The notes below the pieces were generated by a model that did not search any database, had not been told where the DNA came from, and worked only from the letters and a program-made list of their open reading frames with translations. The translations under genes and the position numbers were made by a program. From an uncultured bacterium (GTDB taxonomy: Bacteria; Planctomycetota; Phycisphaerae; Phycisphaerales; SM1A02): DNA of 64,000 nucleotides. The stretch's first letter is position 1; each line of letters opens with the position of its first letter. Below are positions 9,701-18,956 of the stretch, one piece after another. The stretch spans positions 1-64,000 of the forward strand of contig CAITDI010000022.1 in NCBI GenBank assembly GCA_903891095.1. The letters run 5' to 3'.

Positions 9701-10148
9701 ACGCGAGCCGCTGCCTGTGCAGCCTGTCGAGCTCGCGCTGTCGCGCGCATCGCTCGCCTCGCCGGGATTCGCCAAGCGCACGACTGGCCCGCAGAAGCAG
9801 CCGTTCTACGACAACGCGAACCGTCTTCCGCTGTGGGATTGCCGCTTCCAACGCGGTCTTTACACGGAGTTCGGAGACGTTCGCGAGCTGCTCGCCGCGC
9901 ACGACAGCGCGACCGTCGTGTTCGGTCCTGGCGAAGAGGTGTCGGTCGACTTTGCCGCGCCCGCACAGGCGGCGCCTGCGGGCTCGACGCGCCGTTTCGT
10001 GCTGGAAACTCGCGGCTGGTGCAAGGACATGGACCTCTACACGCGCGACGGCGAGACGGTCGAGCCGATGCCCGCCGACGCGACGCTCACGCCTTCGAGC
10101 CGCGCAATGCAGGCGAAATCGCGCACCCGCGCGATGGGCGGGCGTTGA
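6765..10148 (+). CDS. Large FG-GAP/VCBS-repeat lipoprotein with N-terminal TPR-like helices
   Basis: A 1127-residue predicted outer lipoprotein. The signal peptide ends in a lipobox (LPLAC, about residue 26). Residues about 45-230 are helical and TPR-like. Several FG-GAP/calcium-loop repeats follow: DLNGDGRLD, DIDGDGLAD, DLDHDGDLD, DFDYDRDAD and DVTGDGHLD. A UnbV/ASPIC-like segment (IEWSDGVFQ) comes near residue 700, then a long C-terminal region I do not recognise. Such propeller proteins bind surfaces or partners outside the cell; no catalytic residues are evident. The next gene, 21 bp downstream, is a multihaem cytochrome that also has TPRs, so the two may form an extracytoplasmic complex. 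Confidence 0.85.
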   Translation: MLRFRAIGTVLPAAVLCVLSALPLACGGDKGATPQPSQQSSSKAAAAAPTYDAATIAAMNHAYGLMGKFEFEAAAAEFDAIARKAGAPPEATLDRAIATMNQSRDGAQEQAIAMLREFVKANASKDQPAKDLVLRARYAIALCDLYLGRAAEAAPAFVEIAQARGADAYAQYFAGQSLEQVGEHAKALGWYERAAERDGYLKSAELGIQRCARKTGDDARAERALAAFEKLSANPRARAAEFKYTRMGDMGLAVVVDDAARAPYTPPTGPIFEAPQEMAIDIPADFAIQWSTEVEQHAATVDLNGDGRLDIVVTRGILLPNESGAVEPRTLVLLARDGGRFVLAPDHPLSRLAGSRVNSILFGDIDGDGLADAYVCRVGGNALLLQTADHGFRDATKESKAGGNGGICVDGALADLDHDGDLDIFVLFRDVPNDLLANNGDGTFRSIGAQAGVATDERGPRSVIIGDFDYDRDADILVLNDTLPHELFLNDRLWKWTPGTTPGISTTQLNDSAASAAIVEMADLPLRRAVFATSSYLRLPRRVDQITQNRSIELGVADVTGDGHLDLMEFGFDRIVMRDETCKNVQECTVPADSVRTQLVMLDPVHGSHLITLRVGKPPLLWAPGSGRGPFTAIAFSGRVDPSQSMRSNTSGIGTGYAARIGGEWMGGEGFRPSTGRSQSLAPVAIGTGPIGKIDALEIEWSDGVFQSEVDLAGGTTHAITETQRQISSCPVLSAWNGREMRFVTDLLGVGGVGFLLEPGVYSESRPIESLVLPEGALAPKADGTLSLALAEPMEESCMLDSVRLRAIDLPAGWDIAPDERMAIGGAAPMSEIIAWKTAWLPSGNPALAKADLVASEVGKVDPRFIGRLAQEQVIELDFGTAIDAIAEPWLVIDGWIEYPYCQTMFAAWQAGAKYKAPGLEARAADGTWKELVAEWGYPAGMPRRMALPIPKSALPTGTTALRMRTNMEIYFDSVRLVAREPLPVQPVELALSRASLASPGFAKRTTGPQKQPFYDNANRLPLWDCRFQRGLYTEFGDVRELLAAHDSATVVFGPGEEVSVDFAAPAQAAPAGSTRRFVLETRGWCKDMDLYTRDGETVEPMPADATLTPSSRAMQAKSRTRAMGGR

Positions 10149-10169
10149 TCTCGCGTTAGACTCGCCCTC

Positions 10170-13061
10170 GTGGCGCAGTTCCGTCCCGCAGTCGGTCCGC
10201 GATTGAAGTGGCTTCTTGCCGCGGTGTTCGCGCTGTTCGCGGTGCTTGCGGTCAACAGCGTGTACCTCGCGGCGGTCACGTTCCTCGAGTGGCGCACGGG
10301 CACGACGCTGCAGAACCAGTTCTACCTGTGGAACTTCCTCGCGCACCTCGTCCTCGGGTTCGCGATCGTCGTGCCGACGATCGTGTTCGGCATCGCGCAC
10401 TGGCGCAACGTGAGCAATCGTCCGAACCCGCGCGCGATCGCGGCGGGCATCGCGACCTTCGTCGCGTCGATCGTGCTGCTCGCGACCGGCATCGCCCTCA
10501 CGCGCGTCGAGATCGCGGGCGCGACCATCGGAGTGCGCGAGCCCGCGCTGCGCGAATCGGTGTACTGGCTGCATGTCGTCGCGCCGCTCGCGGTCGTGTG
10601 GCTCTTCGTCGTGCATCGCCTGTCGGGCCGGCGCATCAAGTGGGCGATCGGCGCGCGCTGGGCCGCGGTGGCCGCGGTCGCCGCCATCGCAGCGACGGCG
10701 TTCCACACGCTTTCGCCGCGCGAAGCCGCGAAGGTCCCGCAGGACGGCGCGCGCTACTTCGAGCCTTCGCTCGCCAAGACTTCGACGGGCGGTTTCATTC
10801 CCGCGGCGTCGATGACGGTGAACTCGTACTGCCTCGAGTGCCACGCGGATGTCGTGCATTCATGGGCGCATTCCGCGCACGCCGCGAGCTCGTTCAACAA
10901 TCCGCTCTACACGGCGAGCGTGCGCGAGACGCGGCAGAAGGCCTTCGCGCGCGAGCACAGCGTGCAGGACGCGCGTTTCTGCGCGGGTTGCCACGATCCC
11001 GTGCCGTTCTTCTCCGGCGCGTTCGAGGACCGCAAGTGGGACGACCCCGCGTACGACGTCGCCAGCGATCCGCTCGGACGGGCGAGCATCACCTGCACGG
11101 TGTGCCACGGCATCGTGTCGGTCGACAGTCCGCGCGGCAACGCCGACTACACGATTGAATCGAGCCCGCACTATCCGCTCGCGTTCAGCGATTCGCCGCT
11201 GCTTGCGTGGACGTCGAGCCAGCTGATCAAGGCCAAGCCCGCGTTCCACAAGCGCACGTTCCTCAAGCCCGAGGTGCATCGTTCGAGCGAGTTCTGCGGC
11301 GCGTGCCACAAGGTCGCGTTGCCCGAGGCCGTCAACGACTACAAGTGGCTGCGCGGGCAGGATCACTACGGATCGTTCCTGCTGTCGGGCCGCAGCGGTC
11401 ACGGCGCGCTGAGCTGGTACTACCCCGACAGGCCCGCGCCCAAGTGCAACGACTGCCACATGCGCGCGACGCCGAGCGACGATTTCGCCGCGCGCGACCG
11501 CGACGGCAGCGGGACGCGCAGCGTGCTTTCGCACGCGTTTCCCAGCGCGAACACGGCGCTTCCTGCGCTCGGCGTGCTGCCCGACGCAACGGCGGCCAAC
11601 GACGCAACCGCCGCGTTCAACGCCAAGACGCTGCGCGTCGATCTCTTCGCCGTGCGCGAGGGCGGCGCGGTCGACGGCGCGCTGCATGTGATCAGCGGCG
11701 AGAGGGCGCCCGTGCTCGAAGCGGGCAAGCGATACCTGCTCGAGATCGTCGTGCGCACGCTCGACATCGGGCATGAGTTCACGCAAGGCACGGCGGATTC
11801 GAACGAGGCGTGGCTCTTCGCGCGCGCGACGCTGGGCGACGCCGAAGTCGGATCCGAACTCGGCACCACGGGCGCGCTCGACAGCAGCGGGGCGCTCGAC
11901 CCGTGGTCGAAGATGTTCAACGCGTTCGTGATCGACCGCGAGGGCAACCGCATCGATCGCCGCAATCCGCAGGACATCTTCCTGCCGCTCTACAACAACC
12001 AGATTCCGCCTGGCGCGGGTGATGTCACGCATCTCGCGATCGATGTCCCCGCCGACGCGCGCGCGCCGCTGCATGTCGAGACCGAGGTGCGCTACCGCAA
12101 GTTCGACGCGGCGTACATGCGCTACGTCTTCGGCGCCGAACGCGTGAACGACCTGCCCGTGATGGTGCTCGCGCGCGATGTCGTCACGCTTCCCGTGCGC
12201 GCGAGCGATGGATCGGTGCATGGATTGGCGCATGGGTTGGCGCATGGATTGGCGCATGGATTGGCGCATGGGGCAGTGCAGGTCGCCGCGCCCGACGCGA
12301 TCCCCGAATGGCAGCGCTGGTACGACTACGGCATCGGGCTCTTCCGCGAGAGCGATCGCGGCGCGGGCCGCGGTTCGCTGCGCCAGGCCGACGAGGCGTT
12401 CGCCAAGCTCGAGTCGCTCCGTCCCGCGACGGGACAGCTTGCGCGCGCGCGACTCGCGATCAAGGAAGGCCGCCTCGAAGACGCCGCGGCGTTGCTCGCG
12501 AAATCCGCGGGTGCGCAGCTCGACGCTCCGTGGACGCTCGCGTACTTCACCGCGCTGGTCGACAAGCAGAACGGCAACTTTGCCAAGGCCATCGAGGGTT
12601 TCCGCCGCGTGCTCGCCACTGATTTCGCCGGCGCGCGCGAGCGCGGCTTTGACTTTGCGATCGACACGCGCGTGCTCAACGAGCTCGCCGAGACCGCGCT
12701 CGAGCTCAAGCAGCCTGCCGACGCGAAGGACGCGCTCGTCAGGTCGCTCGCCGTCGATCCCGAACAGGCGCAGGCGTGGTGGCTCATGAACCGCGCGTGC
12801 GAAATGCTCGGTGATTCCGCAGGCGCCGACGCTGCGCGCGCGAAACACGCCAAGTACAAGCCCGACGAGAACGCGCGCGACACCGCCGTGCGACTCGCGC
12901 GGCAGAAGTACCCGTGGGCCGATCACGCTGCCGAAGCAACGGTCATCTACGACATGCAGCGCGCAGGCCGCGCGACCGGCGAACTCCTGCCTGGAACAAA
13001 GCTCGGCGTCCCCGCGCCGCTAGCGACGGCCGCCAGCGCGCCCGCCGCCGCTCGGCCGTGA
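10170..13061 (+). CDS. Membrane-anchored pentahaem cytochrome c with TPR tail
   Basis: A 963-residue protein with a GTG start. Residues 1-180 hold about five hydrophobic helices; two of them carry histidine pairs (H59/H77 and H135/H149, the latter spaced HX13H), as in haem-b membrane anchors. Residues about 215-435 carry five CXXCH haem-c sites: CLECH 221, CAGCH 271, CTVCH 309, CGACH 376 and CNDCH 426. The domain resembles cytochrome c554-type proteins. The last 250 residues are TPR-like. Likely role: quinol-linked electron transfer to periplasmic or outer partners (inference). A five-fold GLAH repeat (12210-12269) links haem and TPR parts. Its 3' end overlaps the convergent gene by 42 bp. 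Confidence 0.85.
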   Translation: MAQFRPAVGPRLKWLLAAVFALFAVLAVNSVYLAAVTFLEWRTGTTLQNQFYLWNFLAHLVLGFAIVVPTIVFGIAHWRNVSNRPNPRAIAAGIATFVASIVLLATGIALTRVEIAGATIGVREPALRESVYWLHVVAPLAVVWLFVVHRLSGRRIKWAIGARWAAVAAVAAIAATAFHTLSPREAAKVPQDGARYFEPSLAKTSTGGFIPAASMTVNSYCLECHADVVHSWAHSAHAASSFNNPLYTASVRETRQKAFAREHSVQDARFCAGCHDPVPFFSGAFEDRKWDDPAYDVASDPLGRASITCTVCHGIVSVDSPRGNADYTIESSPHYPLAFSDSPLLAWTSSQLIKAKPAFHKRTFLKPEVHRSSEFCGACHKVALPEAVNDYKWLRGQDHYGSFLLSGRSGHGALSWYYPDRPAPKCNDCHMRATPSDDFAARDRDGSGTRSVLSHAFPSANTALPALGVLPDATAANDATAAFNAKTLRVDLFAVREGGAVDGALHVISGERAPVLEAGKRYLLEIVVRTLDIGHEFTQGTADSNEAWLFARATLGDAEVGSELGTTGALDSSGALDPWSKMFNAFVIDREGNRIDRRNPQDIFLPLYNNQIPPGAGDVTHLAIDVPADARAPLHVETEVRYRKFDAAYMRYVFGAERVNDLPVMVLARDVVTLPVRASDGSVHGLAHGLAHGLAHGLAHGAVQVAAPDAIPEWQRWYDYGIGLFRESDRGAGRGSLRQADEAFAKLESLRPATGQLARARLAIKEGRLEDAAALLAKSAGAQLDAPWTLAYFTALVDKQNGNFAKAIEGFRRVLATDFAGARERGFDFAIDTRVLNELAETALELKQPADAKDALVRSLAVDPEQAQAWWLMNRACEMLGDSAGADAARAKHAKYKPDENARDTAVRLARQKYPWADHAAEATVIYDMQRAGRATGELLPGTKLGVPAPLATAASAPAAARP
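12210..12269 (+). repeat. In-frame 12-bp repeat (GLAH units) in the cytochrome gene
   Basis: Five consecutive 12-bp units of the type GGATTGGCGCAT encode SVH/GLAH tetrapeptides. They form a histidine-containing linker between the haem-bearing part and the TPR region. Confidence 0.9.
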
Positions 13062-15710
13062 CGGCGCTGGCCGCGACGGTGGTGTCGCGCTCGGTGCGTT
13101 GGTGCCTCGTGACGGGCTCTGTCCCGCGCCGCCCGACCATCCGCTGTTCCATCCACCGCGCGCGCCGAACGATTGATAGCTCTGCGTGCCGCGATTGCCG
13201 CGATCGCGCGCCGAAGCATCGCGCGCCACCGCAGGCGGCGGAGTCGGAACGGGTCGCACCGTCGTCGGCGGACGCTTCGCGGGCGGAGTCGCGGTGGGGC
13301 GCTGCCGCGATTCGTCTGGCTTGCGCTCGGACGGGGCGCGCCCCTGCGGCGTCGAATCGCGTGGCTTCTCGCGCGTTGGCGCAGCGTCAGCCGGGCGAGT
13401 GCCTGTTGGTTTCTCGCCTGATTCCTTCGCGCCACCTGGCTTGCCCGGCGTCGCTGGCTCTCGCGATTCCGGCTTGCGATCCGCGGGCTTCTTGGTCGTC
13501 GCTGTGGCCGTGTTTGCCGGCGCAAGCGGCGCGCGCCGCGGCACATCGCCAACGCGCGCCCAGTTCTTTTCACCAGCCCTTTCACCTGCCTTTCCGCCTG
13601 CTTTCTCGCCCATCTTCTCACCCTTGCGATACACCGTGCCGTCGCGGTCTGCGTACATGTCGCCGTCGCGCATGCGCGCGATCGGCTTGCCGTTGGCCCA
13701 GTTTGGTGCTGGCGTCGCAGCCGCGCGCGTTGCCGCCCCGTACTGCGCTCCCGCGCGCACCAGCCGATCGCCATGCTGCGCGACGCCGCGCGTCCACGAC
13801 GCATACGGCACGACGTTTCCAACGCGCGCGCCGCGCACGTCGACCGACGGGTTGAACGCGGAGCGAAACCCGAGCTCGTGCGCCGCGCCATACCGCTGTC
13901 CGCCGCGCGAATAGCGCTCGCTGCCCGCGCGATAGTGCGCGCAGTGGCCCGCGCCGCCATACGGACCGTATCGATGTCCCGCGGTCACGAAGCCGCCGCA
14001 TCCGTGATGCCACACCGCGCCGCATCCGTACGAGAAGTAGTACGGGCGGTAGAAGTACGGCCAGCACCAGTCGTCGTTGTCGATGTATCCGCCGTAGATC
14101 ACGCCGAGTCCGAACATCACCACGCCCGTCGAAGCGACCGTTGCGCCCCAGTATCCCGCTGTGTAGCCGCTGACCACCACCGTCGGCGTCGATTGGTACA
14201 CGCGCACGTAGGTCACGTTGTGCCGCGGGAAATCCGCAGGAATCTCGTAGATCGCCGGCGGCACGAAGTCCGCCACCGCCCACGGTCCCGTCGGCGAGCT
14301 CGACACGAACCACACCGCATCGCTGCAGCAGTAGTACTTTCCGTCGACGAGAAACACATCGAACGGCGAGTTCGCCGCGTAGCGCACGCCGATCCGCGCG
14401 ATCGGCCGGAAGTCGGGCGTGCCGTCGTAGGTCACGGCGATCGTCACCGCCTTGCGGTCGACCTCGGCCTTCTGCGGTATCGACGCAAGCACGGCAGCCG
14501 CGTCCGCCGCCGCAGTGCCAGGCACCGACGCGAGCAGGTCGCCCGCGTTCGAATCCTCTGGAATCCGCTGAAACTCCGCAGGCAGCGTCGCGCTCGCGTC
14601 GTTCCACGGCCCGCCGAGCGAGTTCGCTCGGAACCACCGTCCCGCCGCGAGCAGGTAGTACTGCTTGCCGCGCCCGTCGTAGACAATGTCGTTCTCGGTG
14701 TTGGTCGCGAGCAGCAGCCGCGTGCTCGGAATCGCCTCGAACACCGGCTGGCCCTGCGTGACGATCAGCTCCGTCGGCTCGCTCGTCACGTACACGGCGG
14801 GCACGCTCTCGACCGCGCGCGCGGGAAGCGCCGCCGCAACGTCGCTCCAGTTTGCGTCCTTCGGCAGGCGCGCGATTGCCGCGGGAAGTTGCACGGCAGC
14901 CGTCCACGGCCCGCGCTCGAGGTTGTCGGTCTCAAGCCACGCGCCGTCGTTGAGCAGGTAGTAGCGCCCCGACGCAGGCTCGAGAAAGACATCCCAGTTC
15001 GTGTTGATGGCGAAGAGCAGGTCGGTCGCCTCGCCCGAAACCGACTCAAACCGCGGCTTTCCGATGAAGTTCACCAGAATCGCATCGCGGTTGCTCCAGA
15101 TGATCCGCGGCGGTGCGGTGTTGACGGGCACCTTGCGAACGTCGGCGTCGTCCGGCTCCAGCGCCGCGATCACGCGGTCGAGCGCGATCGTCTGCTGCTT
15201 GCGCGCGGGCATCGCCGCGGTCACCACGCGCGAGAGTTCCGCGGCCTCGTCCTCGTCGACATCGGTGAAGGTGATGCTCTCGATCCGTCGGTCCGTGAGC
15301 ACGACGAGTCGGTCGGCGAGCGAGACTTCCGTCGCGGCGCTCACCCGCATCGTGCCGAACGCGCGCGCATCGGGGTCGGCGCTTCCGTTCGCGCTCGGCG
15401 CGACCGCGATCGCGGAGGTGAACACCAGCCGCTCGTAGTCCTTCCAGCTCTCGATCTGCGGCTGGAAGACGCGGACCACGCGACCCTCCGCCTCGAAGTC
15501 GCGCGGCCAGCCGTTGTCCTTCGCCTCGTCAGGAATGGGCGGAACGGCTGTGGGCGCTGGTTCCGACGTGTTCGCCCCCGAGCCGGACCACGAGCCCGAC
15601 CACGAGCCCGACAACTCGGTCGCAACGCTCCATGCTGCGCCCGCGAGGACCGCGGTCAGCACAAATCCACCGAACAACTGCAACACGGAGATGCGGCGGG
15701 AGACGTGCAT
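13020..15710 (-). CDS. Large membrane-anchored or secreted surface protein with low-complexity C-terminus
   Basis: An 896-residue protein with an N-terminal membrane/signal segment (about residues 8-32). It is followed by a long region of repeated modules with the pattern YYLL..GxWF....GPW, each about 70-80 residues, then a Gly/Tyr/His-rich stretch and a Lys/Pro/Gly-rich tail ending GGGRAGGRR. The modular part resembles a family sometimes labelled carbohydrate-binding family V/XII-like in proteobacteria; I assign this only loosely. The start at 15710 is the first Met giving a signal-like N-terminus. Short 12-bp repeats (encoding SWSG) occur near residue 40. Its end overlaps the convergent cytochrome gene by 42 bp. 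Probably exported; function unknown. Confidence 0.8.
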   Translation of the reverse strand: MHVSRRISVLQLFGGFVLTAVLAGAAWSVATELSGSWSGSWSGSGANTSEPAPTAVPPIPDEAKDNGWPRDFEAEGRVVRVFQPQIESWKDYERLVFTSAIAVAPSANGSADPDARAFGTMRVSAATEVSLADRLVVLTDRRIESITFTDVDEDEAAELSRVVTAAMPARKQQTIALDRVIAALEPDDADVRKVPVNTAPPRIIWSNRDAILVNFIGKPRFESVSGEATDLLFAINTNWDVFLEPASGRYYLLNDGAWLETDNLERGPWTAAVQLPAAIARLPKDANWSDVAAALPARAVESVPAVYVTSEPTELIVTQGQPVFEAIPSTRLLLATNTENDIVYDGRGKQYYLLAAGRWFRANSLGGPWNDASATLPAEFQRIPEDSNAGDLLASVPGTAAADAAAVLASIPQKAEVDRKAVTIAVTYDGTPDFRPIARIGVRYAANSPFDVFLVDGKYYCCSDAVWFVSSSPTGPWAVADFVPPAIYEIPADFPRHNVTYVRVYQSTPTVVVSGYTAGYWGATVASTGVVMFGLGVIYGGYIDNDDWCWPYFYRPYYFSYGCGAVWHHGCGGFVTAGHRYGPYGGAGHCAHYRAGSERYSRGGQRYGAAHELGFRSAFNPSVDVRGARVGNVVPYASWTRGVAQHGDRLVRAGAQYGAATRAAATPAPNWANGKPIARMRDGDMYADRDGTVYRKGEKMGEKAGGKAGERAGEKNWARVGDVPRRAPLAPANTATATTKKPADRKPESREPATPGKPGGAKESGEKPTGTRPADAAPTREKPRDSTPQGRAPSERKPDESRQRPTATPPAKRPPTTVRPVPTPPPAVARDASARDRGNRGTQSYQSFGARGGWNSGWSGGAGQSPSRGTNAPSATPPSRPAPSRPSGGGRAGGRR

Positions 15711-15813
15711 GTCGGCAATCAAACCCGCCGCGCCCGCGGATCGCGGCGAGGAATACTGCGCGACTTCCGCAGACAGGTGACTCCCCGCGCCGCGCACCTG
15801 CGAAGATGGCTCC

Positions 15814-17229
15814 ATGCCCGCACCGTCGATCACGACCCTCGCCGAACTCCGCGCCTCCGGCTGGCGCTCGCGCTCCGTCAAGGATGAACTCCGCAACAAC
15901 TTCACCCGCGCGCTCGCGAGCGGCGCGGCGATGTTCCCCGGCATCGTCGGCTACGACGACACCGTGCTGCCCGAGGTCGCGAACGCGGTCCTCGCGGGCC
16001 ACGACATGCTCTTCCTCGGCGAGAAGGGCCAGGGCAAGAGCCGCCTCATGCGCCTGCTGCCTGCGTTCCTCGACGAGTGGATTCCGTACCTCGACATCGC
16101 GGGTTCGCCCGTGCACGAGGATCCCGAGCGCCCGATCACGCGCGCGGGCCGCGAGTTTCTCCTGGCGAATCCGCCCGAGCGCGTGCGCATCGCGTGGTGG
16201 CACCGCAGCGAGCGCTACGCCGAGCGCCTCGCGCCGGGCACCAAGTTCGCCGATGTGATCGGCGAGATCGATCCCGCCAAGCTCATCTCGGGAACCAGCA
16301 TGTCCGCCGAGGACGCGCTGCACTTCGGCCTCATCCCGCGCCACCACCGCGGCATCTTCGCGATGAACGAACTGCCCGACCTCGACGAGCTCGTGCAGGT
16401 CGGGCTCTTCAACATCCTCGAGGAGCGCGATGTGCAGATCCGCGGCTATCCCGTGCGGTTCGACCTCGACATCCTCGTCCTCTTCAGCGCGAACCCGAGC
16501 ACCTACAACCGCTCGGGCAAGGTGATCCCGCAGCTCAAGGACCGCATCGGCTCGACGATCGTCACGCACTATCCGAAGGAGCGCGAGCTCGGCATCGGCA
16601 TCATGAAGCAGGAGGCCGGCATCGACCTCGGCGGCGAATTCCCCGTGATGGTGCCGCCGTTCATGGAGGAGATCGTCGAGGAAATCTCGCGCGTCGCGCG
16701 CAAGTCGCGCTACGTGGATCACGCGAGCGGCGTGAGCGCGCGCTTCTCGATCGCGAACTACCGCACCATGGTCGCGAACACGCGCCGCCGCGGCATCGCG
16801 CTCGGCGAGAAGCCCGCGGTCCCGCGCATCAGCGACCTCGCGCATCTCAAGGCGAGCGCCGTCGGAAAGCTCGAGCTCGACCTCATGGGCTCGCACCAGA
16901 TGACCGAGCAGCAGGCGATCGACGCGATCGTCGCCGAGGCGATCGAGCATGTGTTCGGCGAGTACGTCGACGCGCACGGTCTCGGCGACATCGCCGAGGT
17001 CTTCGCGAAGGGCGTGCGCATCGAGGTCGGCGACATGCTCCCCTCGTCGCACTACGAGAAGGTGCTCAAGGCCGTGCCCGAGGCCTGGAACAAGGCGTTC
17101 GAGGTGAATGCGTCGGAGAATCCCGCCGTGCGCGCGAGCTGCGTCGAGTTCGTCCTCGCGGGCCTCTGGGCGACCGAGCGCATCTCGCGCAGCGAGAAGC
17201 ACGGCCGCGTGTCGTTCGAGGTGAAGTGA
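15814..17229 (+). CDS. MoxR/magnesium-chelatase-type AAA+ ATPase
   Basis: A 471-residue AAA+ protein with Walker A GEKGQGKS (about residue 69) and a Walker B-like FAMNELPDL segment, in the arrangement of MoxR and magnesium-chelatase subunit I ATPases. It is immediately followed by a VWA-domain protein. MoxR-VWA pairs act as chaperone-like machines that insert cofactors or activate client complexes; the client is not evident here. The start ATG at 15814 gives a normal N-terminus. It is divergent from the surface-protein gene, with about 100 bp between the two starts. Confidence 0.87.
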   Translation: MPAPSITTLAELRASGWRSRSVKDELRNNFTRALASGAAMFPGIVGYDDTVLPEVANAVLAGHDMLFLGEKGQGKSRLMRLLPAFLDEWIPYLDIAGSPVHEDPERPITRAGREFLLANPPERVRIAWWHRSERYAERLAPGTKFADVIGEIDPAKLISGTSMSAEDALHFGLIPRHHRGIFAMNELPDLDELVQVGLFNILEERDVQIRGYPVRFDLDILVLFSANPSTYNRSGKVIPQLKDRIGSTIVTHYPKERELGIGIMKQEAGIDLGGEFPVMVPPFMEEIVEEISRVARKSRYVDHASGVSARFSIANYRTMVANTRRRGIALGEKPAVPRISDLAHLKASAVGKLELDLMGSHQMTEQQAIDAIVAEAIEHVFGEYVDAHGLGDIAEVFAKGVRIEVGDMLPSSHYEKVLKAVPEAWNKAFEVNASENPAVRASCVEFVLAGLWATERISRSEKHGRVSFEVK

Positions 17230-18948
17230 TTGGACGAGCGCGCTGACAATCCCGAATCTCCTGCGCAACCCCGCGCGCTCGGCGGCGTCGTGCACTCGTA
17301 CCTCGGCTACGACCCGATCGAGTTCCCGCCGCCCACGCAGCCGCGCGGCGCCGACGCGGGCGATGCGATGCTCGATCACATGCTGATGTACGGCTCGCGT
17401 CGCAAGTTCACCGACCGCGATCTCGCCAACGCGATCCGCCTCGATCCGTCGCAGATCCGCGGCCTCGGTCCGAGCCTCGACGCGATCAAGGCGATGCTCG
17501 AGGAGAAGAAGCGCAAGATCCTCGAGCGCTACGAGACGACGCGCGCGGAGGATCTCGCGCGCGACGCGTACGGCGATGCGGTCAAGCGCGTCGATGTGCC
17601 GGATCCGCTCGCGCCGCGATTGCGGCCCGCGCTCGATCTCGGGCAGCTCGCCGATCTCGAGCGCATCCAGCGCCGCGTTCCCGACGCGACGCCGCTCGCG
17701 CACGAGCTCATGCGCGTGATCGCACGCCTCCGCGACCGCTACTCGGTCGAGCAACTCGCGTCGAAGTACCCGTTCACCGGCCGCGAGGCGATGGATGTCG
17801 CCAAGGCCCTCGAGGTCAAGGAGGAGCTCGAGAAGATCGACCGCCTGCTCAAGCAGATCGAGGACGCGCTCAAGAACGCCAAGCCCGCGATCATCGACAT
17901 GGAGTCGCTCGGCGAGTTCGCGAGCGAGGAGCAGATGGAGGACCTCGCGCGCCTCCAGCGCCAGGTCAACGAACTCCTGCGGAAAATGGCCGAAGAAGCG
18001 GGGCTCGAGCGATCGCCCGACGGCTACAAGGCCTCGCCGAGCGCGCTGCGCACCTATCAGAAGCGGCTGCTTTCGATGATCTTCGCCGACCTCGCCGACG
18101 CGCGCCGCGGTCGTCACGATGGCATCACTTCGAAGGACGGCGCGGTCGAGCTGCCGTCGACGCGTGCGTACGAGTTCGGCGATTCGCCCGCGAATCTCGA
18201 CGTGCCGCAGTCGATCCTCAACGCCGTCGCGCGCACGGGCCAGGCGCGGCCCGCGGGCGAGGACCTCGTCGTCCACCGCACGCGCCGCACGCCGAAGTGC
18301 GCGACCGCGCTCATCCTCGACATGTCGGGCTCGATGCGCTACGGCGGCCAGTACATCGCGTGCAAGAAGATGGCGCTCGCGCTCGACGGGTTGATTCGCA
18401 GCGAGTATCCAGGCGATTTCCTGCAGGCGATCGAGATGTACACGGTCGCCAGGCTGCGCCGCCCGAGCGAGATCATCGAGATGCTGCCGAAGATGGTCTC
18501 GATCAACGACCCCGTCGTGCGCCTGCGCGCCGACATGGCGGATCCCGAGATCACCGAGATGGACCTGCCGCTGCACTTCACGAACATCCAGCGTTCGCTG
18601 CAGCTCGCGCGGCAGGTGCTGAGCGCGCAGGACACTCCGAACAAGCAGGTGTTCCTGCTCACGGACGGTCTGCCGACGGCGCACTTCGAGGGGAGCGAGC
18701 TGTTCATGCTCTATCCGCCCGACCCGCGCACCGAGCGCGAGACCATGCGCGAAGCGATGCGCTGCAAGCAGGAGGGGATCGTGATCAACATCTTCCTGCT
18801 GCCGTCGTGGTCGCAGTCGGAGGAGGACGTGCAGTTCGCGCATCGGATGGCGGAGACGACGGGCGGTCGCGTGCTCTTTGCGGGCGGCGAGGAGCTCGAC
18901 AGGTTTGTGGTGTGGGACTATGTGAAGATGCGTCGCACGATCCTCTGA
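17230..18948 (+). CDS. VWA-domain protein, partner of the MoxR-like ATPase
   Basis: A 572-residue protein whose C-terminal half is a von Willebrand A domain with an intact MIDAS (LDMSGSM, DxSxS, about residue 360). The N-terminal half is helical and charged, with a probable coiled coil around residues 190-250. The best start is a TTG directly abutting the ATPase stop, implying tight coupling; a later start cannot be excluded. No signal peptide, so it acts in the cytoplasm, presumably as adaptor of the ATPase as in CbbO/NorD-type or BchD systems. REP-like repeats follow its stop. Confidence 0.87.
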   Translation: MDERADNPESPAQPRALGGVVHSYLGYDPIEFPPPTQPRGADAGDAMLDHMLMYGSRRKFTDRDLANAIRLDPSQIRGLGPSLDAIKAMLEEKKRKILERYETTRAEDLARDAYGDAVKRVDVPDPLAPRLRPALDLGQLADLERIQRRVPDATPLAHELMRVIARLRDRYSVEQLASKYPFTGREAMDVAKALEVKEELEKIDRLLKQIEDALKNAKPAIIDMESLGEFASEEQMEDLARLQRQVNELLRKMAEEAGLERSPDGYKASPSALRTYQKRLLSMIFADLADARRGRHDGITSKDGAVELPSTRAYEFGDSPANLDVPQSILNAVARTGQARPAGEDLVVHRTRRTPKCATALILDMSGSMRYGGQYIACKKMALALDGLIRSEYPGDFLQAIEMYTVARLRRPSEIIEMLPKMVSINDPVVRLRADMADPEITEMDLPLHFTNIQRSLQLARQVLSAQDTPNKQVFLLTDGLPTAHFEGSELFMLYPPDPRTERETMREAMRCKQEGIVINIFLLPSWSQSEEDVQFAHRMAETTGGRVLFAGGEELDRFVVWDYVKMRRTIL

Positions 18949-18956
18949 CGGAAATG

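Noticed and set aside
6882-10859. 1325-codon ORF on the minus strand
   Set aside because: Arg/Ala/Asp/His-rich translation with no domain; it is the antisense shadow of the FG-GAP and cytochrome genes in G+C-rich DNA.
14505-14530. GTGCCAGGCACC inside the surface-protein gene, like a REP arm
   Set aside because: A single short word in a coding region without the inverted partner; chance is likely at this composition.
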